Positions 7,958 to 15,825 of a DNA stretch of 64,000 nt are shown in pieces. This DNA is from Amycolatopsis eburnea (GTDB taxonomy: Bacteria; Actinomycetota; Actinomycetes; Mycobacteriales; Pseudonocardiaceae). Below the pieces are notes generated by a model. The model was not told the DNA's origin. It worked only from the letters and a program-made list of their open reading frames with translations, and ran no database searches. Made by a program: the position numbers and the translations under genes. The stretch is from positions 186,001 to 250,000 of the forward strand of contig NZ_RSEC01000060.1 in assembly GCF_003937945.1 (NCBI RefSeq), in the 5' to 3' direction. Position 1 is the stretch's first letter. Each line of letters opens with the position of its first letter.

Positions 7958-8773
7958 GTGTTCCGCAGTCTGCTCATCGCCTTGCTGTGCCTCGGTTCGG
8001 TCCTCATCGGACCGGCTGCCGCCTCCTCCGCGGAGGGATGCGGGTCGGCACCCACTCCGGGGACGGTCGCCCGGGAGGCGGCAGGCCGGCCCTACCACGT
8101 GAACGTGCCGCCCGGCTTGCCCGGGACCCCGGTACCGCTGCTGCTCAGCCTGCACGGCGCGCTTCAGCCGTACGCCTTGCACGAACGGGAGACGGGGTGG
8201 TCGTCGGTCGCGGCCGCCCGGCACTTCATCGTCGCCTACCCGTCGGCCGCGGCCGGGCTGGTGTGGGACGCCGGCCGGCGCTCCGGTGACGTCGACTACC
8301 TGCGCGCGGTCGTCGAGGACGTTTCCCGGACCTGGTGCGTCGATCCGCACCGGGTCCACGTCGAAGGTTTTTCCAGCGGTGCCAACATGTCCGCACGGCT
8401 GGCGTGCGACGCCTCGGCGGTGTTCGCCTCGGTGACCGCCTACGCGGGCGTGTCGCCTTCGTTCACCGGCAGCCCGTGCGAGCCGGCGCGGCCGATCTCG
8501 GTGGGCTTGTTCCACAGCGACGCCGACGTGATCAGCCTGCCCCCGCTCGCCGTGGCGCACCGCGACGAATGGCTGCGGCGCGACGGCTGCCCGGCCGCGC
8601 CCGTGACCGAGCCGGGCGTCCCGGTCGAAGCGTCCGTCTACGGGCCGTGCCGCGCGGGCGTCCAGGTGGCCTGGCGGGTCTACCACGGCAGCCACTTCTG
8701 GCCGGCCGGCGGCGACCGGACCGACATCGCCGACCGGATGTGGGCCTTCTTCCAGCGCAACCCGCTGCCGTGA
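7958..8773 (+). CDS. Secreted PHB-depolymerase/LpqC-like esterase
   Basis: A 271-residue alpha/beta hydrolase. The signal peptide covers residues 1-24 (LLIALLCLGSVLIGPAAASS). The oxyanion strand LLLSLHGAL, the nucleophile elbow GFSSGAN with Ser139, a late Asp (FHSDADVI) and a His (YHGSHFWP) make a full catalytic triad in the order seen in the esterase_phb/LpqC family. The GTG start at 7958 is backed by AAGGAGGTC at ideal spacing. A hydrolytic secreted enzyme on a polyester or feruloyl-type ester is likely; the real substrate is unknown. The terminator upstream and the convergent LuxR gene downstream make it monocistronic. Confidence 0.82.
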   Translation: MFRSLLIALLCLGSVLIGPAAASSAEGCGSAPTPGTVAREAAGRPYHVNVPPGLPGTPVPLLLSLHGALQPYALHERETGWSSVAAARHFIVAYPSAAAGLVWDAGRRSGDVDYLRAVVEDVSRTWCVDPHRVHVEGFSSGANMSARLACDASAVFASVTAYAGVSPSFTGSPCEPARPISVGLFHSDADVISLPPLAVAHRDEWLRRDGCPAAPVTEPGVPVEASVYGPCRAGVQVAWRVYHGSHFWPAGGDRTDIADRMWAFFQRNPLP

Positions 8774-8780
8774 ACCCGGC

Positions 8781-9905
8781 TCACCGCGAGAGCACCGCGG
8801 CGATCTCGTCCCGGCCCGCCCCGCCCGTCTTGCGGTAGACGGCCTTGAGGTGCTCGTTGACCGTGTGCACCGAGACCTCCAGCAGCCGCGCGATCTGCTT
8901 CGCCGGGATGCCTTCGCGGAGGTGGGCCAGGACGGCGCGTTCGCGCCCGGTGACGCCGTACCACGAGGCCAGGGCCGGCAGCAGCTCACGACCCGCTTGC
9001 TGGACGAGCACGGCCACGTCGCCCCGGCCGTCGGCGTCGAGGGCCTGCCCGTGGACGCTGACCCAGCGCCCGGCGTAGGCCGAGGGGAGGCAGGCCACCG
9101 GGCGCGGGCTCGCCGGGTCGCGCACGAACCGCCGGGCGGCCATCGCCACCTCGCAGGAAAGGGCCGTGGCCGCCCACTCCGGCCGGGCCAGCGAGCCCGG
9201 CAGGCGGATTTCCCGCAGCCACGCGTGCGCGTCGGGGCTGATCGCGCGCACCGCGTGATCGGCGCCCACCACGATGACGCCCGGGGCCAGGTCCGGCCCG
9301 GACGGCCGCAGGGACGGGGCCGTGACGTACCTGCGCGACGCCGAGACGAGCGGTCCGGCGAGCCGCGCGACGCGCTCGACGTCGTCCTGCTCGAAGGGCC
9401 GGCCGCCCTGCTCGCGGAACAACGCGAGCGTCCCCCACACCCCGTGCGCGCCCCGCAGCAGCAGGCGCAGTTCGCCGCTGAACCCGTTGTCCAGCAGGAT
9501 GCGGTGCCCGCGCCGGTCGCGCGCATCGACGACGTGCCCCAGCACGCCCCGCCGGACCAGCTCCGCTGGGTGGGCCGGCTCCCGGCCGGCGTAGCACGCG
9601 CCCAGCTGCGCCCGTTCGACGTCCGGCGCGAGCCGGTGCCAGAACCCGAACGACGGCATGCCGGTCCCCGGCGTCCGCCAGCACACGTGGAGCGCGTCGT
9701 GCCCGACCAGCCGGGTGACCGCACGCGAGACGGCTTCCCCCATTTCGTCCGCGGTCACCCCTTCCCCGGCGATTGAACAGAGTTCACGTTCTCTTCGGTC
9801 CGCGTCCGTTCCCACGGTTCCGAGTGTCCGGATCTTGCCGTTTCGCGGAAAACGGATTTCCGCGTCTTCCGCGGTCGCCGCACGAAGATCCACCCTTTCG
9901 TGCAC
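8781..9905 (-). CDS. LuxR-type regulator with N-terminal GAF-like region
   Basis: Up to 374 residues. The last 65 residues are a LuxR/GerE helix-turn-helix (YGVTGRERAVLAHLREGIPAKQIARLLEVSVHTVNEHLKAVYRKTG). The rest looks like one or two GAF/PAS-type sensing domains but has no motif that names a ligand. There is no receiver domain, so it is not a response regulator. The start is uncertain: the first 30 residues look non-conserved, and GTG 9815 (VGTDADRRERELC) is a good alternative. It is divergent from vanH, with the vanH promoter in between. Whether it affects resistance is unknown. Confidence 0.78.
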   Translation of the reverse strand: MHERVDLRAATAEDAEIRFPRNGKIRTLGTVGTDADRRERELCSIAGEGVTADEMGEAVSRAVTRLVGHDALHVCWRTPGTGMPSFGFWHRLAPDVERAQLGACYAGREPAHPAELVRRGVLGHVVDARDRRGHRILLDNGFSGELRLLLRGAHGVWGTLALFREQGGRPFEQDDVERVARLAGPLVSASRRYVTAPSLRPSGPDLAPGVIVVGADHAVRAISPDAHAWLREIRLPGSLARPEWAATALSCEVAMAARRFVRDPASPRPVACLPSAYAGRWVSVHGQALDADGRGDVAVLVQQAGRELLPALASWYGVTGRERAVLAHLREGIPAKQIARLLEVSVHTVNEHLKAVYRKTGGAGRDEIAAVLSR

Positions 9906-9910
9906 TTCGG

Positions 9911-9943
9911 CCTATCGCGGGTGTATCGAAAAACGCATACGGG
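9911..9943 (+). promoter_or_regulatory. Probable VanR-binding promoter module of vanHAX
   Basis: The direct repeat TATCG-N6-TATCG (9913-9928) is followed by GAAAA and ATACGGG (to 9943). The same arrangement occurs before vanY at 14349-14381, at almost the same distance from the start codon (63 and 62 bases from the first T). The 11-base repeat period fits tandem OmpR-family dimers. ATACGG may be the -10 element. Binding by VanR is inferred from position and repetition. Confidence 0.7.
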
Positions 9944-9975
9944 ACGGCAACCGCGCCCCGTCTTGACTGGCACCC

Positions 9976-10983
9976 ATGACCGACAGCCAGCAAGCACCGG
10001 CCCGCACCCGCGCGCCGGTGACGATCGGGGTCACCGTCTACGGGTGCGCGCCCGACGAGGCCGCGCTCTTCCGGGAGCTGGCGGTCCACTGCGGGGTCAC
10101 GCCCACCATCACCGAAGCCGCCCTCTCCGAGCACAACGCGGGCCTGGCCGCCGGGAACCGGTGCGTCAGCATCGGGCACAAGACCCGGGTCGACGGTGCG
10201 GCCCTGCGGGCGCTCAGCCGGGCCGGCGTCGAGTACGTCTCCACCCGGAGCGTCGGCTACAACCACATCGACGTCGAATACGCGAAGTCCGTCGGCATCA
10301 CCGTGGAGAACGTCGCCTATTCACCCGACAGCGTGGCCGATTACACCCTGATGCTCATGCTGATGGTGATCCGCGACGCGAAGTCCGTCCTCCGCAAGGC
10401 GGACGTCCACGACTACCGGCTGAACGACGTCCGCGGGAAGGAGCTGCGCGACCTGACCGTCGGGGTCGTCGGCACCGGACGCATCGGGGTCGCCGTCATG
10501 GACCGGCTGCGGGGGTTCGGGTGCCGGATCGTGGCGCACGACAGCGTGCCGCGGAACTCCGCCGACTACGTCCCGCTGGACGAACTCCTGCAGGTCAGCG
10601 ACATCATCACGCTCCACACGCCGTTGACCGCGGACACGCACCACCTCCTCGACCGGCAGCGGATCGCGCGGCTGAAGCGGGGCGCGTTCGTCGTCAACAC
10701 CGGGCGCGGCCCGCTGCTCGACACCGAGGCGCTCGTCCGCGGGCTGGAAAGCGGCCGGCTGGGCGGCGCCGCGCTCGACGTCCTCGAAGGCGAGGAAGGC
10801 GTCTTCTACTCCGACCACCGGGACGCGCCGCTGCGCTCGGAGGTGCTGTCCCGGCTGCAGGAACTGCCGAACGTCGTGATCAGCCCGCACACCGCCTACT
10901 ACACCGACCACGCGCTGAGCGACACCGTCGAAAACAGTCTCGTCAACTGCCTGAGCTTCGAAAGCGGGAACCACCATGGCTGA
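9976..10983 (+). CDS. vanH: D-lactate dehydrogenase VanH
   Basis: A 335-residue D-2-hydroxyacid dehydrogenase that reduces pyruvate to D-lactate, the substrate for the ligase next door. The NAD-binding motif GVVGTGRIGVAV lies near residues 154-165. The catalytic Arg is in NTGRGPLLD, the Glu in LEGEEG, and the His in SPHTAYYTDHAL. The YVSTRSVGYNHIDVEYA block is typical of VanH. It overlaps vanA by 8 bases, so the operon is translationally coupled. There is no clear ribosome site before ATG 9976. Identification rests on motifs plus the vanH-vanA-vanX order. Confidence 0.95.
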   Translation: MTDSQQAPARTRAPVTIGVTVYGCAPDEAALFRELAVHCGVTPTITEAALSEHNAGLAAGNRCVSIGHKTRVDGAALRALSRAGVEYVSTRSVGYNHIDVEYAKSVGITVENVAYSPDSVADYTLMLMLMVIRDAKSVLRKADVHDYRLNDVRGKELRDLTVGVVGTGRIGVAVMDRLRGFGCRIVAHDSVPRNSADYVPLDELLQVSDIITLHTPLTADTHHLLDRQRIARLKRGAFVVNTGRGPLLDTEALVRGLESGRLGGAALDVLEGEEGVFYSDHRDAPLRSEVLSRLQELPNVVISPHTAYYTDHALSDTVENSLVNCLSFESGNHHG

Positions 10984-11980
10984 ACTGAAAGTCGGGATCC
11001 TCTTCGGGGGGCCTTCCGAGGAACACCCCGTCTCCGTCAAGTCCGCGCACGAGGTCGCCAAGCACCTCGACCCCGGAAAGTACGAGCCCGTCTGGATCCG
11101 CATCACCAAGGACGGTGCCTGGGAACTCTGCGACGGTCCCGGCGCCGAGCACGGCCGCCCGGTCGTGCTGTCGCCGGACGGGCTGCTCGTCCTCTCCGAC
11201 GGGAAGTACGAGGTGATCCGGCTCGACGTCGTCCTGCCCGTGCTGCACGGCCGGTACGGGGAGGACGGCGCGGTGCAGGGTTTACTCGAACTGGCCGGCG
11301 TCCCCTACGCCGGCTGTGACGTCACCGGATCGGCGCTGTGCATGGACAAAGCGCTGACCTACCTCGTCACCGCGAGCGCGGGCATCGCCACGCCGAAGCA
11401 CTGGGACGCGGACGAAGACCCGGGCGCCTTCAGCTATCCCGTCTTCGTCAAGCCCGCGCGCTCGGGATCCTCCTTCGGGGTCAGCAAAGTACTGCGCGAG
11501 GAAGACCTGGCGGACGCGATCGAAGCCGCGCGGGAGTACGACGAGCGGGTGCTGATCGAAGAAGCGGTCGTCGGCAGCGAGATCGGGTGTTCCTTGCTGG
11601 GCACCGGTTCCGACTTGATCACCGGCGAGCTGGACCGGGTCGCGCTCACCCACGGGTTCTTCAAGATCCACCAGGAGGAGAACCCGGAAAGCGGGTCGGA
11701 GAACTCGGCGTTCATCGTGCCCGCGGACATCCCGGACGAGGCGCGCTCGCGCGTCCTCGAAACGGCGAAGGCCGTCTACCGCGCCTTGGGGTGCCGCGGA
11801 CTGGCCCGCGTCGACATGTTCCTGAAGGACGACGGGACCGTCGTGCTCAACGAGGTCAACACCCTGCCCGGCCTGACCTCCTACAGCCGCTACCCGCGGA
11901 TGATGGCCGCCGCCGGGCTGCCGCTCGGCGAAGTGCTCGACCGGCTGCTTTCGCTTGCCCTGCAGGGGAATCCGCGGTGA
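10976..11980 (+). CDS. vanA: D-alanine--D-lactate ligase
   Basis: A 334-residue ATP-grasp ligase that makes D-Ala-D-Lac for peptidoglycan precursors, lowering glycopeptide binding. It opens GILFGGPSEEHPVSVKSAHE, and the substrate loop has HGFFKIHQEE. In VanA-type enzymes this loop carries a His in place of the Tyr found in D-Ala-D-Ala ligases, so lactate specificity is supported. It ends with VVLNEVNTLPGLTSYSRYP, the metal and dipeptide site. Actinomycete homologues have been called DdlM or DdlN. The gene overlaps vanH by 8 bases, and its stop is shared with the vanX start (TGATG). Confidence 0.95.
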   Translation: MAELKVGILFGGPSEEHPVSVKSAHEVAKHLDPGKYEPVWIRITKDGAWELCDGPGAEHGRPVVLSPDGLLVLSDGKYEVIRLDVVLPVLHGRYGEDGAVQGLLELAGVPYAGCDVTGSALCMDKALTYLVTASAGIATPKHWDADEDPGAFSYPVFVKPARSGSSFGVSKVLREEDLADAIEAAREYDERVLIEEAVVGSEIGCSLLGTGSDLITGELDRVALTHGFFKIHQEENPESGSENSAFIVPADIPDEARSRVLETAKAVYRALGCRGLARVDMFLKDDGTVVLNEVNTLPGLTSYSRYPRMMAAAGLPLGEVLDRLLSLALQGNPR

Positions 11981-12594
11981 TGGACGACTTCGTCTTCGTG
12001 GACGAGTGCGCGCCCGGGATCCGCTGGGACGCCAAGTACGCCACCTGGGACAACTTCACCGGCAAGCCCGTGGACGGCTACCTCGCCAACCGGGTCGCCG
12101 GCACCAGGGCGCTGGGCGCGGCCTTGGCACGGGCCCAGGAGAAGGCCGAAACCCTCGGGTTCGGGCTGCTCCTGTGGGACGGCTACCGGCCGCAGCGGGC
12201 CGTCGACCGCTTCCTCCGGTGGTCGCGCGAACCCGAGGACGGCCGGACGAAACAGCGGCACTACCCGAACATCGCGCGCACGGAGATGTTCGAAAAGGGT
12301 TATGTGGCCGCGAAATCGGGGCACAGCCGGGGCAGCACCGTCGACCTGACGCTGTACCACCTGGCCACCGGCGAGCTGGCCGCGATGGGCGGCGGGCACG
12401 ACCTGATGGACGCCGTCTCGCACCACGGCGCGGCCGGGATCACGGCCGCCGAGGCGGAGAACCGGCAGCACCTCTGCACCATCATGGAGTCCTGCGGGTT
12501 CCGCCGGTACGACCGGGAATGGTGGCACTACACGCTGAACGACGAGCCTTACCCGGACACGTACTTCGACTTCCCCGTCCCCTGGCGCTCGTGA
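11980..12594 (+). CDS. vanX: D-Ala-D-Ala dipeptidase VanX
   Basis: A 204-residue zinc dipeptidase that hydrolyses D-Ala-D-Ala so that only D-Ala-D-Lac enters precursors. The zinc ligands are visible: His115 and Asp122 in SGHSRGSTVD, and His183 in EWWHY, with Glu180 as catalytic base. The spacing matches enterococcal VanX within one residue. ATG 11980 overlaps the vanA stop by one base. The 3' end overlaps the oppositely transcribed vanS by 46 bases, so no terminator separates the two. A cytoplasmic location is expected, as there is no signal peptide. Confidence 0.96.
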   Translation: MDDFVFVDECAPGIRWDAKYATWDNFTGKPVDGYLANRVAGTRALGAALARAQEKAETLGFGLLLWDGYRPQRAVDRFLRWSREPEDGRTKQRHYPNIARTEMFEKGYVAAKSGHSRGSTVDLTLYHLATGELAAMGGGHDLMDAVSHHGAAGITAAEAENRQHLCTIMESCGFRRYDREWWHYTLNDEPYPDTYFDFPVPWRS

Positions 12595-13664
12595 CCCGGC
12601 ACCCGCACGGTGACGCGCAACCCGCCGTCCAGGCGCGGCGTCAGCGTGAGGGTGCCGTCGTGGGCGCGGGCGATGCTGGCCACGATCGCCAGCCCGAGGC
12701 CGACCCCCGCGTCGTCGCTCTTCACGCGTTCGGTCCCCCGCTGGAACGGCTCGGCCAGCGTCGCCACCAGCTCCGGCGCGAGCGGCTCGCCGGTGTTCTC
12801 GACGGTCAGCTCGACGCTCCCGCCGTGCACGCTGGTCTCGACCCACACGGTGCCCGCCTCGGGGCGGTTGTGGACGATCGCGTTGTGCACCAGGTTCGTC
12901 GTGAGCTGCAGCAGCAGCGCGGCCGAGCCGGTGGCGGCGGCCGGCACGCCGGACACCGAGAGGGTGACGCCGCGTTCCTCCGCGAAGGCGAGGAGCGTTT
13001 CGGCGGCCTCCTCCGCGATCAGGGACAGGTCGACCGGTTCCGGGGTGAACGACCGCTGGTCGGCGCGGCTGAGCAGCAGGAGCGCCTCGGCGAGGTCGAT
13101 CGCCCGGGTGGTGACGGTGTCGAGGCGGTCGACCAGCTCGTCGACGTCGCGGTCACCGTCGTGGCGGGCGACGTCGAGGAGCGTCCGCGTGATCGCCAGC
13201 GGAGTACGCAGCTCGTGCGACGCGTTGGCGGCGAACCGCCGCTGCTCGGCGACGTGCGCTTCGAGCCGGGCGAGCATGGTGTCGAAGGCGTCGGCCAGCT
13301 CGCGGAACTCGTCGCGGCGGCCCGGCAGCCGGATCCGGTGCGAGAGGGAGCCGTCCGCAGCCGTGCGGGTGGCCTCGGTGATGCGGTTCAGCGGGGCGAG
13401 CACCCGGCCGGCGAGCACCCAGCCGCCCACGAGCCCGAACACCAGCAGGAAGAGCAGGCAGGCCCCCGCGGACGGCGCGAAGGCGCGGATGAGGACCCGG
13501 CCGGGCGGCGACATCACCACCGGCATCAGCTCCAGGCTCAGCTGCTGGTAGTTCAGCAGGAACAGGCCCACCGCGGCGAGCAGCAGGGTGCCGGTGACCA
13601 TGACGACGGCGGCGTAGCTGAGGGTCAGCTGGAGGCGGACGCTCAGCCCGGGCGCCCTATCCAC
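12549..13664 (-). CDS. vanS: Glycopeptide-sensing histidine kinase VanS
   Basis: A 371-residue sensor kinase. Two membrane helices (about 15-38 and 64-88) enclose only about 25 extracellular residues, the short loop typical of actinomycete VanS. A HAMP linker follows (VLAPLNRITEATR), then HisKA with His150 in ANASHELRTPL, the N box TNLVHNAIVHN, and the G box GVGLGLAIV. It overlaps vanR by 8 bases in a vanR-vanS operon. It phosphorylates VanR when a glycopeptide is present. The C-terminal coding bases run antisense into the end of vanX. Confidence 0.94.
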   Translation of the reverse strand: MDRAPGLSVRLQLTLSYAAVVMVTGTLLLAAVGLFLLNYQQLSLELMPVVMSPPGRVLIRAFAPSAGACLLFLLVFGLVGGWVLAGRVLAPLNRITEATRTAADGSLSHRIRLPGRRDEFRELADAFDTMLARLEAHVAEQRRFAANASHELRTPLAITRTLLDVARHDGDRDVDELVDRLDTVTTRAIDLAEALLLLSRADQRSFTPEPVDLSLIAEEAAETLLAFAEERGVTLSVSGVPAAATGSAALLLQLTTNLVHNAIVHNRPEAGTVWVETSVHGGSVELTVENTGEPLAPELVATLAEPFQRGTERVKSDDAGVGLGLAIVASIARAHDGTLTLTPRLDGGLRVTVRVPGHERQGTGKSKYVSG

Positions 13665-14325
13665 GGCCGGTCTCGATGCGGTAGCCGACGCCGGGCACGG
13701 TCGCGATGATCCCGGGTTCGCCCAGGCGCTTGCGCAGCGACGACACCGTGATGCGCACGGCGTTGGTGAACGGGTCGGCGTTCTCGTCCCAGGCCCGCGC
13801 CAAGAGGTCCTCGGCGCTCACGACTCCCCCTTCGGCGGCGACGAGGACCTCCAGCACCGCGAACTGCTTCCGGGTCAGCGCGACGTACCGGCCGTCGCGG
13901 AAGACCTCGCGGCGGAACGGGTCCAGCCGCAGCCCGGCGATCTCCCGCACCGGCGGCCGGTTGTGCGCGCGCCGCCGGTCGAGCGCCCGCAGCCGCAGCA
14001 CGAGCTCCCGCAGCGCGAACGGCTTGGTGAGGTAGTCGTCGGCGCCGAGTTCGAACCCGGTGGCCTTGTCGTCGATGCGGTCGGCGGCGGTGAGCATGAG
14101 GATCGGCGTCCCGCTGCCGGAGGCGACGATGCGCCGCGCGATCTCGTCGCCGGACGGGCCGGGGATGTCGCGGTCGAGCACGGCGATGTCGTAGGTGTTG
14201 ACGCTCAGCAGTTCCAGGGCCGTGTCCCCGTCGCCGGCGATGTCGGCCGCGATCGCCGCCAGGCGCAGCCCGTCCCGGATACCTTCGGCCAGATAGGGTT
14301 CGTCCTCGACGACCAGCACACGCAC
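13657..14325 (-). CDS. vanR: Response regulator VanR
   Basis: A 222-residue OmpR-family regulator with acidic residues at 7-8, phospho-acceptor Asp51 (AVLDRDIPGPSGDE), Lys in YLTKPFAL, and a winged helix ending TVPGVGYRIETG. It closely resembles VanR of Streptomyces coelicolor as remembered, including RALDRRRAHNRPPVREIAGL. The GTG start has TACGAT seven bases upstream, so the message looks leaderless. Its likely targets are the paired modules at 9911-9943 and 14349-14381, the latter in its own upstream region. Confidence 0.95.
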   Translation of the reverse strand: MRVLVVEDEPYLAEGIRDGLRLAAIAADIAGDGDTALELLSVNTYDIAVLDRDIPGPSGDEIARRIVASGSGTPILMLTAADRIDDKATGFELGADDYLTKPFALRELVLRLRALDRRRAHNRPPVREIAGLRLDPFRREVFRDGRYVALTRKQFAVLEVLVAAEGGVVSAEDLLARAWDENADPFTNAVRITVSSLRKRLGEPGIIATVPGVGYRIETGRG

Positions 14326-14332
14326 GCCCCCG

Positions 14333-14338
14333 ATCGTA
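14333..14338 (-). promoter_or_regulatory. -10 box of leaderless vanR
   Basis: TACGAT on the minus strand lies 7 bases before GTG 14325. This is the spacing seen for leaderless genes elsewhere in the window. Confidence 0.55.
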
Positions 14339-14348
14339 CGAGCCGGGT

Positions 14349-14381
14349 CCTATCGGCGGCGTATCGAAAACCGGATACGGG
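14349..14381. promoter_or_regulatory. Probable VanR-binding module between vanR and vanY
   Basis: TATCG-N6-TATCG, GAAAA and ATACGGG repeat the pattern found before vanH. Around it the two regions also share CCTATCG at the left and CTTGACTG just before the ATG. It could serve vanY directly and the divergent vanR-vanS pair, as it abuts the vanR -35 region. Confidence 0.7.
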
Positions 14382-14412
14382 CCCGCATCGCGGCCTTCCC
14401 TTGACTGTGCGC

Positions 14413-14874
14413 ATGACTCCACGCGAACTCCTCGTCCGCGGCGCCGTCCCCCAGCCGGTGAGCGTCTTCGACGACGAAACGCCGGCGGTCGCCAACCTCG
14501 CCCCGGACCTGCTCGCGGCCCTGCGCCGGGCCGCGACCGCCGCCGGCATCCCCATCCTGGTCAACGGCGGCTGGCGGTCGCCCGAGTACCAGGACGAGCT
14601 CTTCCGCCGGGCCGTCGCCGAGCACGGCTCGGAACGGGAAGCCCGCAGGTGGGTGGCCACCCCTGACACCTCGGCGCACGTGTCGGGCAACGCGGTCGAC
14701 ATCGGCCCCGCGTCGGCCCGGCAGTGGCTGGCCGAGCACGGGGCGGGGTACGGGCTGTGCCAGATCTACCGCAACGAGCCGTGGCACTATGAACTGCGTC
14801 CGGAGGCCGTCGAACACGGCTGCCCGCCGATGTACCCCGACCCCAGCCACGACCCGCGGACCAGCCCGGGCTGA
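14413..14874 (+). CDS. vanY: VanY-type D,D-carboxypeptidase, soluble form
   Basis: A 153-residue peptidase M15-family protein. The zinc site is His89 and Asp96 in SAHVSGNAVD, and Glu122 and His125 in EPWHYEL. It would trim the terminal D-Ala from pentapeptide ends that escape VanX. There is no signal peptide or membrane helix, unlike enterococcal VanY, so it may act on cytoplasmic UDP-linked precursors or leave the cell by another route. It has its own VanR-like promoter module. The convergent hairpin at 14892-14944 follows. The family is certain; cell location is an inference. Confidence 0.9.
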   Translation: MTPRELLVRGAVPQPVSVFDDETPAVANLAPDLLAALRRAATAAGIPILVNGGWRSPEYQDELFRRAVAEHGSEREARRWVATPDTSAHVSGNAVDIGPASARQWLAEHGAGYGLCQIYRNEPWHYELRPEAVEHGCPPMYPDPSHDPRTSPG

Positions 14875-14891
14875 GCGCGCGGTCCGCCGAC

Positions 14892-14944
14892 GTCTTGAAT
14901 GACTCATTCAGGACCTCCGAGGACCTGAATGAGTCATTCAAGAC
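14892..14944. repeat. Paired quasi-palindrome, probable bidirectional terminator
   Basis: Two 25-base arms (14892-14916 and 14920-14944) pair with one mismatch around a 3-base loop. Each arm contains TGAATGACTCATTCA or its partner, itself a palindrome. It lies between the convergent vanY and ftsQ genes and belongs to the window-wide TGAANGNNTCNTTCA family. Confidence 0.75.
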
Positions 14945-14987
14945 CTTTGACCTGGCGAACGCGGCGGCAGCGCGGCGGGTCGTCGGC

Positions 14988-15821
14988 TCAGGACGTGATG
15001 GTCGGCAGCTCCGGCGCCGCGACGTCGTAGACCTTGCCCTCCTGCGTCAGCAGCGCCGCCAGGACCTTGGCCTTCCGGTCCGTCTGCTCCGCGGTCCCCC
15101 ACCGGACGATCTTGCCGCTCGACAACGTGAACTCGACGCTCGCCGGTGTCTTCGCCGTCGCCGTCGTGACCTGCTTGAGGAGCTGCTCCGGGATCACGCC
15201 GAGGACCGCCGTCACCGCACGGGTCACCGGGTCGTCCGCGGACACCTTCGGCAGCTTCAGCTCCGGCAGGCCCGCCGGGCGGGCCGGGACCGTCTTGAAC
15301 ACCACGCCGCCGCCGTCGACCAGGTGGACGCCGTCGCCGCCGGGGCCGCTGTCGAAGAACGCGATGGCCGTTCGCTCGGTCACCGTGATCTCGACCGTGT
15401 TGGGCCAGGAGCGGGACACCTCGACCGTCGCGATGCCCGGCATGCCCGCCACCCGGTCGCGGATCTCGTCGGCGTCCAGGCGCAGCAGCGGCTGGTCGGC
15501 CGGGACCGCCGCCACCGCGCGGATCTGGTCGGCCGGCACCGTGCGCGCGCCCGACACCGCGACGTCCTTGACGCCCAGCATCGAGCTGAAGAACAGCAGG
15601 TACACGCCCGCGACGATGGTCAGCACGGTGAGCAGCGCGACCCACCGGCGGCGGATCTCCGCCTGCCGGTTGGGCCGGGCGCGCGGGCCGGTCTTCGCGC
15701 GCGCGGCGCGGGTGCGGCGGCGTTCCTCTTCGGAGCGCCGCCCGCGCCGTTCCCGCGCCAGGGCGGCGCGATCCCGTTCGTCCTCTTCGGACGGACGGCG
15801 GCGTTCCCTGGTCGGACTCAT
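14988..15821 (-). CDS. ftsQ: Cell division protein FtsQ
   Basis: A 277-residue bitopic divisome protein. The N-terminal 58 residues are highly basic and cytoplasmic. One membrane helix follows (VALLTVLTIVAGVYLLFFSS, about 61-80), then a POTRA domain (VKDVAVSGARTVPADQIRA) and the FtsQ beta domain. It links early and late septum proteins. Four bases separate it from murC. It is the last gene of the dcw cluster here: ftsZ, the usual next gene, is missing and vanY lies beyond the hairpin. Confidence 0.93.
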   Translation of the reverse strand: MSPTRERRRPSEEDERDRAALARERRGRRSEEERRRTRAARAKTGPRARPNRQAEIRRRWVALLTVLTIVAGVYLLFFSSMLGVKDVAVSGARTVPADQIRAVAAVPADQPLLRLDADEIRDRVAGMPGIATVEVSRSWPNTVEITVTERTAIAFFDSGPGGDGVHLVDGGGVVFKTVPARPAGLPELKLPKVSADDPVTRAVTAVLGVIPEQLLKQVTTATAKTPASVEFTLSSGKIVRWGTAEQTDRKAKVLAALLTQEGKVYDVAAPELPTITS

Positions 15822-15825
15822 GGTG

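Noticed and set aside
9963-9968. TTGACT as the vanH -35 box
   Set aside because: A -10 at normal spacing would fall inside the vanH coding region. The same motif occurs before vanY at the same place, so it is more likely leader or binding sequence.
9976-14874. Part of a glycopeptide biosynthetic gene cluster
   Set aside because: No peptide synthetase, P450 cross-linking, halogenase or sugar genes lie in the window, and the far side is the dcw cluster. Only the resistance and regulation genes can be supported.
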